From an uncultured Bacilli bacterium (GTDB lineage: Bacteria; Bacillota_I; Bacilli_A; RF39; UBA660), in contig CALVOU010000005.1 of NCBI GenBank assembly GCA_944350365.1, forward strand, positions 1 through 44,170: DNA of 44,170 bases, in the 5' to 3' direction. This document shows positions 1 to 9,021 of this stretch, in pieces. Position numbers and translations under genes: made by a program. Below the pieces are notes generated by a model. The model was not told the DNA's origin. It was given only the letters and a program-made list of their open reading frames with translations, and ran no database searches. Position 1 is the first letter of the stretch. Every line of letters starts with the position of its first letter.

Positions 1-1322
1 CCATAATATGGTTGACCTTTTTCATTAATTTCCTTAATTTTTTCGACAGATTGTCTAAAGAATGACTTATCCGATAAACCTAGTCCGATTACTTCATCAA
101 TTTCGTAATCTTTCTTACTATAGAAACGGTCATATCCTAAAGACTGATGCATTACTTCACGATTCCAGTATGAACCATTATTGGCATGCATAGAGAATGT
201 ATAATAGCCTTTTTCTTGTAATAATTTAGGAATCGTTACATATTCACGATTAAAGTAACTAACGAAAGCAGTTCCAGTATTAGTTGGCATCAATGAAGTA
301 TTGAATGTAAATTCTGAATCACTTGAAGTACCAACACTTACTTGAGAATAGAAGTTACTAAAATATAAAGATTCACTTGCTAGTTTATTTAAGTTTGGTG
401 TTAGTTCTTGACCATTAAAGCTTAATTCCATAACGATCTGTTGAATACTTTCTGCGTGAATAGAAATAATATTTTTTCCTTCAAAAATACCTGTATATTC
501 ATTAATCGTTGTCTGTTCATCACTTCTACCTTCATAGTATTCATTGAACCTTTTTAAGGCATTATCATAACCGAATAAAGTCGTTAATTTAGGCTCGATA
601 CTTTTTACCAAGTCATTTAGATGATAAGTATAAATACCAAATTTCATCACAATGTATTCACGATTCCATTGTTTCGCAAAACGGCCAATTTCTAGTGAAG
701 TTAACATACTGATAAATATAAAAGCTAAAACACCTGCGGTAGCAAAAGAAGTGATGGCTTTCTTTTGATCACGTTTATTTCTATTTCTAGCTTGAAAACG
801 TTTTGTCTTTTTTAATCGTAAATAAGTTAGTGTTAACGCAACTGGTGCGAGGAGATAAACAAAATCTTGAACTTTTAATACATTTTCTGTTACCGCATCT
901 CCTACCTGGAATAAATACTCTAAAGTACCAATCAAAGATACAGATACAAATGATGTATAGAATGTATAATAAAGGGAATTAATTACACAAATTACACTCA
1001 AAATAATACTACAGACTAACAAATAAGGAAATCGATTCTTTTCCTTTAGTAAATAACTGACACCACCAATAGCAATAATTACCGCTGCATCAGCTAAAAT
1101 TGGTTTAATATTTAAAATATCCTTTACTGTCAAATAACGTAATAAAGTCGAAGCAAAAAGGGAAACAAGGATAAATACAATCATTAAAATATTGTTCTTA
1201 ATCATTTCTACGATTCTATTTATCATTAATATAAAAAATCGCTTGGGATTTGTTACGACTCCAATCGCTATTTTCCTAATATTATTTGATGTCTTTTTGA
1301 TAAATTTTTCAATTTTCTTCAT
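1..1322 (-). CDS. LtaS-like lipoteichoic acid synthase (sulfatase family), 3' end outside window
   Basis: This gene runs off the left edge, so only about 440 N-terminal residues are visible. They read as a basic cytoplasmic N-terminus, a block of hydrophobic segments up to about residue 215, then an extracellular alkaline-phosphatase/sulfatase domain. The motif GTSSDSEF at about residue 332 matches the catalytic-threonine motif of LtaS-type glycerol-phosphate transferases. LNxLAxESLYFSNFYSQ and the later FSMHANNGSYWNR block are also typical of the family. The ATG at 1320-1322 is preceded by a GGAAGGATTAG ribosome site. The likely role is polymerising polyglycerol phosphate onto a membrane anchor outside the cell. 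Other sulfatase-type phosphoglycerol transferases are possible, since the C-terminus is missing. Confidence 0.85.
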   Translation of the reverse strand, partial: MKKIEKFIKKTSNNIRKIAIGVVTNPKRFFILMINRIVEMIKNNILMIVFILVSLFASTLLRYLTVKDILNIKPILADAAVIIAIGGVSYLLKEKNRFPYLLVCSIILSVICVINSLYYTFYTSFVSVSLIGTLEYLFQVGDAVTENVLKVQDFVYLLAPVALTLTYLRLKKTKRFQARNRNKRDQKKAITSFATAGVLAFIFISMLTSLEIGRFAKQWNREYIVMKFGIYTYHLNDLVKSIEPKLTTLFGYDNALKRFNEYYEGRSDEQTTINEYTGIFEGKNIISIHAESIQQIVMELSFNGQELTPNLNKLASESLYFSNFYSQVSVGTSSDSEFTFNTSLMPTNTGTAFVSYFNREYVTIPKLLQEKGYYTFSMHANNGSYWNREVMHQSLGYDRFYSKKDYEIDEVIGLGLSDKSFFRQSVEKIKEINEKGQPYY

Positions 1323-1380
1323 TTCCACTAATCCTTCCTGATTTTCATTATAGCACTTTTTTTATCGTTTCACAATTTTT

Positions 1381-1414
1381 TCGAAAAATTAAACATGACA
1401 ATATTGTCATGTTA
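1381..1414 (-). terminator. Intrinsic terminator after the YihY gene
   Basis: A perfect 22-base palindrome (1392-1413, arms AACATGACAAT) lies just after the stop codon at 1424. On the minus strand it is followed by TAATTTTT. It separates the YihY operon from the LtaS-like gene. Confidence 0.65.
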
Positions 1415-1423
1415 TTCGAGTAG

Positions 1424-2275
1424 TTATACACTTAGTTGTTCTTTATTATTTGTTTCACTTTCTTTTTTTACATCTTCTCTACTGGCATTAAGAGCCATAC
1501 CCACTACAAAGACATAAGATAATAGGTATACCCATAATAATAGAATTAAAAGGTTAGCAATACTACCATATAATAGGTTATAACTATTAAATGTATTGAC
1601 ATAGAACGAGTAAACTTCTGTTGCGATAATCCAAGTCACTGTGGTAAACAAGGCACCTGAAGTTGTTGTTTTACTCGCAATTTGGGTATCGGGAGCCATT
1701 GTATATAAAAGTTTAATACAAAAGAAGATAAGTAAAAACGAAATTGGGTACTTTAAAATAGTATAAGCGGTTGAGATAGTTGTAATAATTGGTTCAGCTT
1801 TAATTACCTCTCCTAATAAAGAAATTAAAGTATCACCATAAGCTGGCACAATTAACATGAATAATAATAGAATAACTAAAATTATCGTCATGATAATTGC
1901 TTTGATTCGTCTAGTAATATAATCTTTACTTTCTACTTTGTAGATCATATTTGCTCCGATAATCATCGAATGTGGTCCATTTGAAGCAAGAATGAATGCC
2001 GAAATATAGAAAATAGCAATATTTAAATTCATGCTCTTACCATCGATTGCGGCATTAATAAAAGACGCTATTTCTTTAGGAAGACTATCATTGATAATTT
2101 CCATCAAGGATTCGATGGACAACGAAAAGTTAGCACTGATCGTCGCAATGAGAGCTACTAGCGGAATAATCGACAAAACTAAGAAAAAAGCCAGTTGACC
2201 GGGCAATATTCGCATTTCTGGCTTTTGAATAATCTTATATAGTCGTTTAAAAAATCTTTTCATTCTTTTCTTCAA
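1424..2275 (-). CDS. YihY/BrkB family inner membrane protein
   Basis: 283 residues from a TTG start, or 279 from the ATG at 2263, which is as plausible. The family signature PGQLAFFLVLSIIPL near residue 25 is clear, followed by further hydrophobic segments, including IIMTIILVILLLFMLIVPAYG and the final LLILLLWVYLLSYVFVVGMALN. Family members were once annotated as ribonuclease BN, but are now treated as polytopic membrane proteins of unknown transport role. It is the last gene of a three-gene operon behind the GGDEF sensor (17-base gap) and ends at a terminator. Confidence 0.88.
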   Translation of the reverse strand: MKKRMKRFFKRLYKIIQKPEMRILPGQLAFFLVLSIIPLVALIATISANFSLSIESLMEIINDSLPKEIASFINAAIDGKSMNLNIAIFYISAFILASNGPHSMIIGANMIYKVESKDYITRRIKAIIMTIILVILLLFMLIVPAYGDTLISLLGEVIKAEPIITTISTAYTILKYPISFLLIFFCIKLLYTMAPDTQIASKTTTSGALFTTVTWIIATEVYSFYVNTFNSYNLLYGSIANLLILLLWVYLLSYVFVVGMALNASREDVKKESETNNKEQLSV

Positions 2276-2292
2276 AGTGCATCACCACTTTT

Positions 2293-4326
2293 TTATTTTA
2301 TTTTTTCTTTATTGGTTCTCATTTCTAATGTAGCTTCATTAATCGCATCATCGATTGTCTTAATATCATCAGTAATCATACTAAATCCAGTCGCTGCACC
2401 AAAACCATGTGGTAATTCTTTTAATTCTTTATTTAGTTTTTTACAGTAAGTATCTACTTGTTTTTCACTATAACCAACAAGGTATACTAGGAATTCATTT
2501 CCGTCAGTTCTGATAATTTCACTGTTTTCTAATTGGGTATTTACTAGTATAGAAGCAGCTGTTGTAATCAATTGATCTCCTGCTTCATGTCCATAATTAT
2601 CATTTACATATTTGACATTATTTAAGTCGACAATAACTACTGCCTGTGGATATACTTTACTTTCCTCCCAAGCCTTCATATTTCGATTTAAGTAGTTACG
2701 ATTTTTTAAAGAAGTTAAAATATCCGTATATTTTCTACGATCTTCTTTCTTCACTTCTTTTACTTTTTTCTTACGTTTTAAGATAATATAGATAGCTGTT
2801 AAAATAAGTAGTGGTAAAAGAATGATTCCTAGAATAATTAGATATAACTCTTGGAAACTTGTTCTTTCTAATAAAGAAAGATTTAAGGAATTTAATCCTG
2901 TCAAGCGATAATTATAATAAGAATTTGTCATAATGATGTAAGAGAATAGTTCTGCAAAATCTTGATTGGTTGTTTTAACCATGAAGTTGTATTCATTAGT
3001 CATTTTATCTTCGTATAAAACTTCATATTTAGAGAACTTACTATTTCGATAGTAGTTATAAATTTCTCTATCTACAATGATCAAATGATTCCCTGCAGTT
3101 AGATCATCAAGGCTATCTACTTCTTTGACATTTGCTTTACTGTTTTCTTGAATATAAGAAGTTAAAAGACTATTTTTTAACATCATCACTTGTTTGTTCT
3201 TTAAGCCTTCAAAGGTATTAATTACTTCCCCACTATCTAGACGAGCTAATATGACATACTCTTCTACCATTGGAGAAAGTGTTTCTGTATACTCATTTCC
3301 TTGATAACCAAAATAATTGAAATAGATATCTACTTCTCCGTTATCAATTGCTTGTTTTAATTCTTCTACAGTATCATATTTTTGATAAGTAAATTCGATA
3401 TTGGTTAATCTTTGCATTCTCGCTATGTATTCAGAGGCAATACCTGATGGTGTGCCATCTATCGTTACTTCATATGGTGTATTCTCTACATAACCATAGA
3501 CATATGACCTAGAGATTAAATCTGCTTTGGCTTTATCATTTAAGCCTCGCTCACTAGTATAATAATTTAAATATTCTTTATTGTAAGTAACTACATAATC
3601 GTCTTGTTTCCATTTTTCAAAGTATTTTCTAACGATATTGTTTAACTCTTCATTATCTTCTGTTAGAGTAAGTACTATTTTTTTGGACATCTCTGTGAAA
3701 TAATAATTTGTATAGTATGCCTCATTACTTAATGTTTGATCTAGATAAAGGATTTGAGGAATTACCATCATGGTAATCGTACCTGCTTCGTAATCAGCAA
3801 TCATTGTCTCAATTGTATCATAAGTTTTGAAGGTTAGACTTTGCCCAGTCTTTAAGTAATACGTTAATTCTCCAGCATCCGCTGTAAATACGCCAATTAC
3901 CTCGTTTTGAATTTCTGAGATATTGTCGTAGCGAACATTTTTCGCACTAATTGCGACATAACCATCTTCTGCTAACAACAAATCATTATCTGTTAAGGCA
4001 GTATCATTATTTAGAATTCTAAATCGTAATCCATTTGTAGTAGGTTCTGCTGTTTTTAAATAAGAAATCTTATTGAACTCTAATTCGGTATCCATTTCAA
4101 AATTATCAATAAAATCAAAAATGACACCGGTACCTGCCATTGAAAAAATCGGTACGTTATTGACAATTTCTAAATCATATTTGGTTCCAGAATTATTGGA
4201 AATCCATCTTTTTTCTAGTACAGTTAAATTGGTCCTGTCATCCGTATAATTTAAAAATACATATAAGCCAACAAATACTAATAACGCAATCGCGACTGGA
4301 ATAATAATTATTAATTTCTTTTTCAT
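2293..4326 (-). CDS. Membrane sensor with solute-binding modules and a degenerate GGDEF domain
   Basis: 677 residues: a TM helix at about 5-25; an extracellular region to about 490 that looks like one or two type-3 solute-binding modules (for example the segment around EYIARMQRLTNIEFTY and VDIYFNYFGYQ); a second TM helix at about 493-515; and a C-terminal diguanylate-cyclase-type domain beginning near YTDILTSLKNRNYL. VDLNNVKYVNDNYGHEAGD is the conserved substrate/metal region. The signature loop at about 608-612 reads DGNEF instead of GG(D/E)EF, so cyclase activity is doubtful. It overlaps the upstream 162-aa gene by one base (TAATG), which suggests translational coupling. It could bind an amino acid or small ligand and signal inward; the ligand is unknown. 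Confidence 0.82.
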   Translation of the reverse strand: MKKKLIIIIPVAIALLVFVGLYVFLNYTDDRTNLTVLEKRWISNNSGTKYDLEIVNNVPIFSMAGTGVIFDFIDNFEMDTELEFNKISYLKTAEPTTNGLRFRILNNDTALTDNDLLLAEDGYVAISAKNVRYDNISEIQNEVIGVFTADAGELTYYLKTGQSLTFKTYDTIETMIADYEAGTITMMVIPQILYLDQTLSNEAYYTNYYFTEMSKKIVLTLTEDNEELNNIVRKYFEKWKQDDYVVTYNKEYLNYYTSERGLNDKAKADLISRSYVYGYVENTPYEVTIDGTPSGIASEYIARMQRLTNIEFTYQKYDTVEELKQAIDNGEVDIYFNYFGYQGNEYTETLSPMVEEYVILARLDSGEVINTFEGLKNKQVMMLKNSLLTSYIQENSKANVKEVDSLDDLTAGNHLIIVDREIYNYYRNSKFSKYEVLYEDKMTNEYNFMVKTTNQDFAELFSYIIMTNSYYNYRLTGLNSLNLSLLERTSFQELYLIILGIILLPLLILTAIYIILKRKKKVKEVKKEDRRKYTDILTSLKNRNYLNRNMKAWEESKVYPQAVVIVDLNNVKYVNDNYGHEAGDQLITTAASILVNTQLENSEIIRTDGNEFLVYLVGYSEKQVDTYCKKLNKELKELPHGFGAATGFSMITDDIKTIDDAINEATLEMRTNKEKIK

Positions 4327-4814
4327 TATTCTCCACCTTCTGTAGTTGTACTAATATCTGTTTTTTCTCTATCTTTTGTCCATGAGAAGTCAGAACTATT
4401 ATGATGTTTGTAACCAATAATTGGGAAATTATTTTCTGCTTCGTCAGTTTTTACGATAAACACTTGAAAATCGTAATATCCTTTTTGGCTATCTGTAAAT
4501 AAGTCCAATATCCCGTTAATTGTTGCTTTGGCATCATCAATACTTGTATCGTTCTTGACTGTAATCATTAAATTGATTGTTCTACCATTCTCACGCAAGC
4601 TAACACTTTCTACTCGCTCATTTTCTGTAATTTTTGCCTTTACTTGATCATAAATTGTTTCATCTACTTCTACTTTACCTACTAAACGATCTCCATAAAT
4701 GGCTTTTCCTTCATTAGGAAAAAATAGTTGTTTAGCTTGGTATAAGCAAAAAACTAAAGCAGTAAATAAAACAATCGCAATAATCGTGAATTTATTTTTT
4801 CGGATTATTTTCAT
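4326..4814 (-). CDS. Small membrane-anchored protein, unknown function
   Basis: 162 residues with a basic start, one hydrophobic segment (about 10-27, FTIIAIVLFTALVFCLYQA) and a mixed alpha/beta extracellular domain rich in charged residues. The family is not recognised. It is the first gene of the operon with the GGDEF sensor and the YihY protein. It sits behind a good promoter at 4884-4912 and shares a TAATG overlap with the sensor gene, so the two products probably act together. It may be a partner or a ligand-handling subunit of that sensor; this is inference from position only. Confidence 0.7.
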   Translation of the reverse strand: MKIIRKNKFTIIAIVLFTALVFCLYQAKQLFFPNEGKAIYGDRLVGKVEVDETIYDQVKAKITENERVESVSLRENGRTINLMITVKNDTSIDDAKATINGILDLFTDSQKGYYDFQVFIVKTDEAENNFPIIGYKHHNSSDFSWTKDREKTDISTTTEGGE

Positions 4815-4883
4815 CTAATACACCTCACGTATCTTTTGGTACTTGTACCTGATTAACTATATTTCATCTTTGTATGATATATG

Positions 4884-4912
4884 ATTATACAATAAATTCC
4901 TCTTTTTTGAAA
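4884..4912 (-). promoter_or_regulatory. Sigma-A-type promoter for the sensor operon
   Basis: On the minus strand, TTTCAA (4907-4912) and a perfect TATAAT (4884-4889) are separated by 17 bases, upstream of the ATG at 4814. Confidence 0.65.
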
Positions 4913-4923
4913 GTCTTTCTTAT

Positions 4924-6336
4924 TTATTTGTTTAGTTCTTCTTGAAGAAGACGACTGACGATAGCGGCATTAGCTTGTCCTTTGGTTTCTTTCATGATCT
5001 GTCCCATCAAGTATTTAATCGCTCTATCTTTTCCCTCGTGATAATCTTTTACACTTTCGGGATTAGCTTCGATTACTTTGGTAACGATTTCTAGTAAAGC
5101 ATTTTCATCACTAATAGTTTTTATTCCCTTTTTTTCAATAATTTCTTTGATTGATAGATTGGTTCCCATTAAATCCACTACGATATCTTTAAATACTTTA
5201 TTGGTTATTTCTCCTGTACTTAGCATAGTGGTTACTTCTCTTAATTTATCTTTCGTTAATGAAGTTTCCGTAATTTTTTTCTCTGTTTTATTTAGATAAG
5301 AAGAAATATCTCCTAAAAGTAAGTTACTCGCAATCACTAAATCGATGTCCTCTAGGCCTAATAGAAAATCACTTAGTTGTTTATTTTGAATTAGTTTATC
5401 ACTATTTACGGAAGATATTCCTTTTTCTAAATAGAAAGCACGTCGTTTATCGGGCATGACTTCAAGTGTTTCTTTTACTTTTTCAATATCGTTATCGGTA
5501 ATGATATAAGAAGGTAAATCTGGTTCAGGAAAATAGCGGTAATCATTTCCCGTTTCTTTTACTCGCATCAAAATCGTGCGATCTTGTTTTTCATCGTATC
5601 TTCTTGTTTCATCATGGATTACGTTTCCTTGTTCTAATTCTTGAATTTGGCGAATTGCTTCACTAGAGATTGCCCGCCCAACACTACTAATTGAACCAAT
5701 ATTTTTGGTTTCCGTTCTAGTACCTAACTGATTCGTTTTCGATACCGATACATTGACATCACAACGCATACTTCCTTCTTCCATCTTACAGTCAGAAACA
5801 TTCGCATAGAGAAGAAGTTCTTTTAACTTTTCTAGGTAAGCCATTGCTTCTTCAGGACTGTTCATATCTGGTTCTGAAACAATTTCTAATAAAGGAACGC
5901 CATTTCGATTAAAATCTAAATAAGACTTGGTATCAGCATGAGTACTTTTACAAGTATCTTCTTCTAAATGAATATCATGAATACCGATTTTTTTCTTTTG
6001 TCCATCTACTTCAATTTCTACGTAGCCATTTACTCCGATTGGATTTCTAGCTTGAGTAATTTGATAGCCTTTAGGTAGATCAGGATAAAAATAATTTTTG
6101 CGGTCGAATACTACTTTTTTATTAATTTCACAGTTTAGTACTAAAGCGACTTTAATTCCTAATTCTACTCCATATTGATTTATTGTAGGAAGAGTACCTG
6201 GCAAGGCAAAATCGATTTCGTTAATATTCACATTGGCTACCCCACCATAATTATTTAATGAATCACTAAACATTTTGGCATTGGTTTTTAGTTCACAGTG
6301 TACTTCAATTCCTACTGTTGTTTTATAGTCATTCAT
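4924..6336 (-). CDS. gatB: Asp/Glu-tRNA(Asn/Gln) amidotransferase subunit B
   Basis: 470 residues, close to the usual GatB length. The N-terminus TVGIEVHCELKTNAKMFS and the blocks DLPKGYQITQ, LDFNRNGVPLLEIVSEPD and MRCDVNVSVS are diagnostic. The C-terminal helical YqeY-like domain ends KGQANAAIVSRLLQEEL. GatB holds the kinase and tRNA-binding part of GatCAB, which converts misacylated Glu-tRNA(Gln) or Asp-tRNA(Asn). The start ATG overlaps the stop of the 97-aa ORF (TAATG), and its ribosome site GGAGGT lies inside that ORF's last codons. Confidence 0.97.
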   Translation of the reverse strand: MNDYKTTVGIEVHCELKTNAKMFSDSLNNYGGVANVNINEIDFALPGTLPTINQYGVELGIKVALVLNCEINKKVVFDRKNYFYPDLPKGYQITQARNPIGVNGYVEIEVDGQKKKIGIHDIHLEEDTCKSTHADTKSYLDFNRNGVPLLEIVSEPDMNSPEEAMAYLEKLKELLLYANVSDCKMEEGSMRCDVNVSVSKTNQLGTRTETKNIGSISSVGRAISSEAIRQIQELEQGNVIHDETRRYDEKQDRTILMRVKETGNDYRYFPEPDLPSYIITDNDIEKVKETLEVMPDKRRAFYLEKGISSVNSDKLIQNKQLSDFLLGLEDIDLVIASNLLLGDISSYLNKTEKKITETSLTKDKLREVTTMLSTGEITNKVFKDIVVDLMGTNLSIKEIIEKKGIKTISDENALLEIVTKVIEANPESVKDYHEGKDRAIKYLMGQIMKETKGQANAAIVSRLLQEELNK

Positions 6337-6471
6337 TATTTTACCTCCAATCCATTCGTCAATTTTAAATATTTTAGTGCTGGGTTTATCTCTTTGTTTT
6401 TTTGTTGTTCATTATTTGCTTCTAATCCATTCGTTAGTTTTAAATATTGTACAGCTTGGTTTATATCATCA
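6336..6471 (-). repeat. 75-base imperfect tandem repeat upstream of gatB
   Basis: Two copies at a 75-base offset share the core ATCCATTCGT..TTTTAAATATT (plus strand). The second copy is cut short by the stop codon of the 97-aa ORF. The repeat carries the Shine-Dalgarno of gatB. Confidence 0.75.
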
Positions 6472-6629
6472 TTGGTATCACCTGATATTTTACCAACATA
6501 GATAATACGATGACTAGCTATCCTCTCTATACTTTTTATTCTCATCGCAAGGGGTGAAGCAAGGAGCCATGAGGCTATACTAGTCATTATTACATTTTGT
6601 TTAATTTCTTTTCTTTTCAAAGTTTTCAC
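6336..6629 (-). CDS. 97-aa ORF of unknown function with a duplicated C-terminal motif, between gatA and gatB
   Basis: A small ORF wedged between gatA and gatB. Residues from about 56 to the end contain a 25-residue unit present about one and two-thirds times: INQAVQYLKLTNGLE and INPALKYLKLTNGLE. At DNA level this is a 75-base tandem repeat (about 6336-6396 and 6411-6471), and the right end of each unit resembles a ribosome site plus ATG context. The N-terminal half is basic and mildly hydrophobic. I recognise no family. It may be a real small protein or a by-product of duplication of the gatB translation-initiation region; the intact frame and TAATG coupling to gatB favour translation. Confidence 0.5.
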   Translation of the reverse strand: MKTLKRKEIKQNVIMTSIASWLLASPLAMRIKSIERIASHRIIYVGKISGDTNDDINQAVQYLKLTNGLEANNEQQKNKEINPALKYLKLTNGLEVK

Positions 6630-6632
6630 TCC

Positions 6633-8060
6633 TTACTTTAGCTTCTTTTCTAAATCATACGCAAGTTGATACATTTTTGCTTCTTCAAAACGATTACCAA
6701 TAATGTGTAAGCCGATTGGCATATTATCTTGATCTTTTCCCATTGGGATACTCATTCCAGGTAATCCAGCCATATTGACAGGGATAACTAATACATCGTC
6801 CATAAATGATTTTGTTGGATCATCTAAGTTTTCATCTAACGGGTAAGCAACAGTTGTCGTAGTTGGTCCAAGGATAAAGTCATACTCTTTAAATACTTTA
6901 TCAAATTCTTGTTTCATGGCATTTCTGATCATTAACGCTTTATCGTAATATGTTTTGGCATTATCTCCACTTAATAGATAACTTCCTACCATAATTCTAC
7001 GTTTTACTTCTTTACCAAAGCCTTCTCCTCTTGTATTTTCATACATTTCTTCGACACTGGAAGAGTTTTCACTACGGTAACCAAATTTTACCCCGTCAAA
7101 ACGAGCTAAGTTACTACTTGCTTCTCCCATTGCGATGATTTGGTAAAGGGTTACTGCTTGATCGAGATATTTCATATCGATGTACTCTACAGTATTCCCA
7201 TTTGCTTCTAATATTTCTACTACCCGATTTAATTTTTCTATGATGATTGGAGATACAATATCACTTACAAAATATTTAGGAATCGCTATCTTCATGCCTT
7301 TTACTTCTTGGCCAATCAAGCGAGTGAAATCTTCTATTTCTTTATCAGCACTCGTGAGATCTTTTTTATCTCTTCCGACTAGTGTATTTAATAATAATGC
7401 ATTTTCATATACATTTCTCGTCATTGGTCCAATTTGATCTAAGCTTGACCCAAAAGCTATTAGTCCATATCTAGAAACACGTCCATAGGTTGGTTTCATG
7501 CCAACAATTCCTGTATAACTTGCTGGCTGACGAATAGAACCACCTGTATCTGTTCCTAGCGCAAGAGGGACTAATCCTCCCGCTACACAAGCTGCACTAC
7601 CCCCTGATGAACCACCAGTAATTTTTGTTGGATCAACTGGATTTTTAGGAGAACCAAAATAACTTGTTCTACTAGTAGATCCCATAGCGAATTCATCCAT
7701 ATTGGTTTTTCCAATGATAATCATCTTTTGTTCTTTTATCTTTTCAATTACCGTAGCATCGTAAATAGGAATATAATTTTCTAACATTCTAGAGGCACAA
7801 GTAGTCCTAATTCCTTTTGTTGAAATATTATCTTTTATCGCAATAGGGATTCCCCATAGTAAATTATCTTTTTCTACTTCTTGCTTAGAAAGCTCTTTCG
7901 CATACTCGGTTGCTTCTACCTTATTTACAGTAATAAAACTATTTAGGATACTATTCTCTTCGATTTTTTCATAACATTCTTCTACTAAATCGAGCGGCGT
8001 TATCTCTTTATTCACTAATCGACTGTGGATTTCTTTTATACTTAATTTTAAATTATTCAC
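6633..8060 (-). CDS. gatA: Asp/Glu-tRNA(Asn/Gln) amidotransferase subunit A
   Basis: 475 residues with the complete amidase signature. The Ser-cisSer-Lys triad is placed at K76 (GIPIAIKDNIS), S151 (in GGSSGGSAA) and S175 (DTGGSIRQPA), so the glutaminase/amidase should be active. It supplies ammonia to GatB. The start is GTG (8058-8060), inside the end of gatC with an 8-base overlap, which implies translational coupling. Order and strand are the usual gatC-gatA-gatB, except for the extra ORF before gatB. Confidence 0.97.
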   Translation of the reverse strand: MNNLKLSIKEIHSRLVNKEITPLDLVEECYEKIEENSILNSFITVNKVEATEYAKELSKQEVEKDNLLWGIPIAIKDNISTKGIRTTCASRMLENYIPIYDATVIEKIKEQKMIIIGKTNMDEFAMGSTSRTSYFGSPKNPVDPTKITGGSSGGSAACVAGGLVPLALGTDTGGSIRQPASYTGIVGMKPTYGRVSRYGLIAFGSSLDQIGPMTRNVYENALLLNTLVGRDKKDLTSADKEIEDFTRLIGQEVKGMKIAIPKYFVSDIVSPIIIEKLNRVVEILEANGNTVEYIDMKYLDQAVTLYQIIAMGEASSNLARFDGVKFGYRSENSSSVEEMYENTRGEGFGKEVKRRIMVGSYLLSGDNAKTYYDKALMIRNAMKQEFDKVFKEYDFILGPTTTTVAYPLDENLDDPTKSFMDDVLVIPVNMAGLPGMSIPMGKDQDNMPIGLHIIGNRFEEAKMYQLAYDLEKKLK

Positions 8061-8346
8061 CTATCATCACCGGAACCTCTACAAAATTACCAGTCACAGC
8101 TGGCACATTCTTTTTTATTTCTTCAAAACTTACACTACTTGTTTCTTGATCACTTCTTAAAACAGAATCTTGTTCAACAGGAGTAACCAATAACTCTTCA
8201 CTTTCTACTTCGATATCATTAATTTTATCTACATCATCTAAAAGTTTCTTTAAGTCTATTTGGTATTTCTCTATTTCTTCATCTGTTACTTTTATTCTCG
8301 CTAGATGAGCAACATGTAATACTTCTTCTCTTGATAATTTATTCAT
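8053..8346 (-). CDS. gatC: Asp/Glu-tRNA(Asn/Gln) amidotransferase subunit C
   Basis: 97 residues, normal for GatC. LSREEVLHVAHLARIKVTDEEIEKYQIDL and the end PAVTGNFVEVPVMIGE are typical. GatC wraps around and stabilises the GatA-GatB interface. It is the first gene of the operon. The ATG at 8344-8346 has a strong AGGAGG site placed right after a T-tract hairpin in the leader. Confidence 0.95.
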   Translation of the reverse strand: MNKLSREEVLHVAHLARIKVTDEEIEKYQIDLKKLLDDVDKINDIEVESEELLVTPVEQDSVLRSDQETSSVSFEEIKKNVPAVTGNFVEVPVMIGE

Positions 8347-8357
8347 TTTTTCCTCCT

Positions 8358-8394
8358 AAAAAATATACATAGCGATTGGCTATGTATCATTATA
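8358..8394 (-). promoter_or_regulatory. gatC leader: TATAAT followed by a 9-bp hairpin and T-run before the ribosome site
   Basis: On the minus strand, TATAAT (8389-8394) is followed almost at the expected start point by a perfect hairpin (8365-8387, arms ATACATAGC, five-base loop) and then ATTTTTT just before AGGAGG. It may be an attenuator, or a 5' stem that stabilises the mRNA. No good -35 is visible. The 163-base gap is too short for a T-box, and the AGGGTGG T-box motif is absent. Confidence 0.45.
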
Positions 8395-8509
8395 TCATGA
8401 AATTGTTGATTTGAGTATTTTTATATTTCTTGTTGTGTTTGTACTTTATTTATATTAAGTATTGTTATTAAGAAGTTCTTATTTTATCTAATGGCTAATC
8501 TCATTAGAG

Positions 8510-9021
8510 TTAGGATAGATTGGGACCTTGTTTGTTTTTCTTCCTATTTAAATATACATTTACTAGTTCTAGTGGAGATTCATGATTAGTACTTTGAATC
8601 ATTTTAGAATCTAGTATCCCGCTATCGATAAATAAGTCATAGTTAATGGAAACGTCATAATCAGATATGGTTTTGGCAAATTCTTTTAATGATTCAACCT
8701 GTTTTTCCGTTAATTCATCTGGAAATAAAAATGTTCCCATCTTTCCATATGCTTGTAAACTCTTTTCATCATACTTGGTCATGTTTAGAAAAACAATGAT
8801 TCCTAACTGAGTAAGAAAATAGGCGGCAACTTCGGGCTGATGTCTAACACTCAACTGCTTGAAAATTGAATACTCTGGAAATGTTTTCGTTGTGTATTCG
8901 GTTAGATTTACAATATGAAGAGAGTCTTCGTCATATATACCATAATTTTCGATTATTCCATCGGATAAACCTTTATTTTCAAATTGATCTCCATGGATAA
9001 AGGTTATTTTATAATGATCCA

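Noticed and set aside
5078-5299. Plus-strand ORFs opposite conserved minus-strand genes (also at 7180, 17239, 21741, 23042, 36826 and others)
   Set aside because: They are antisense shadows of gatB, gatA, ffh, herA, ftsY and the other genes, with no ribosome sites and no plausible composition.
8347-8509. T-box leader for gatCAB
   Set aside because: The space is short, and the AGGGTGG motif and specifier stem are missing.
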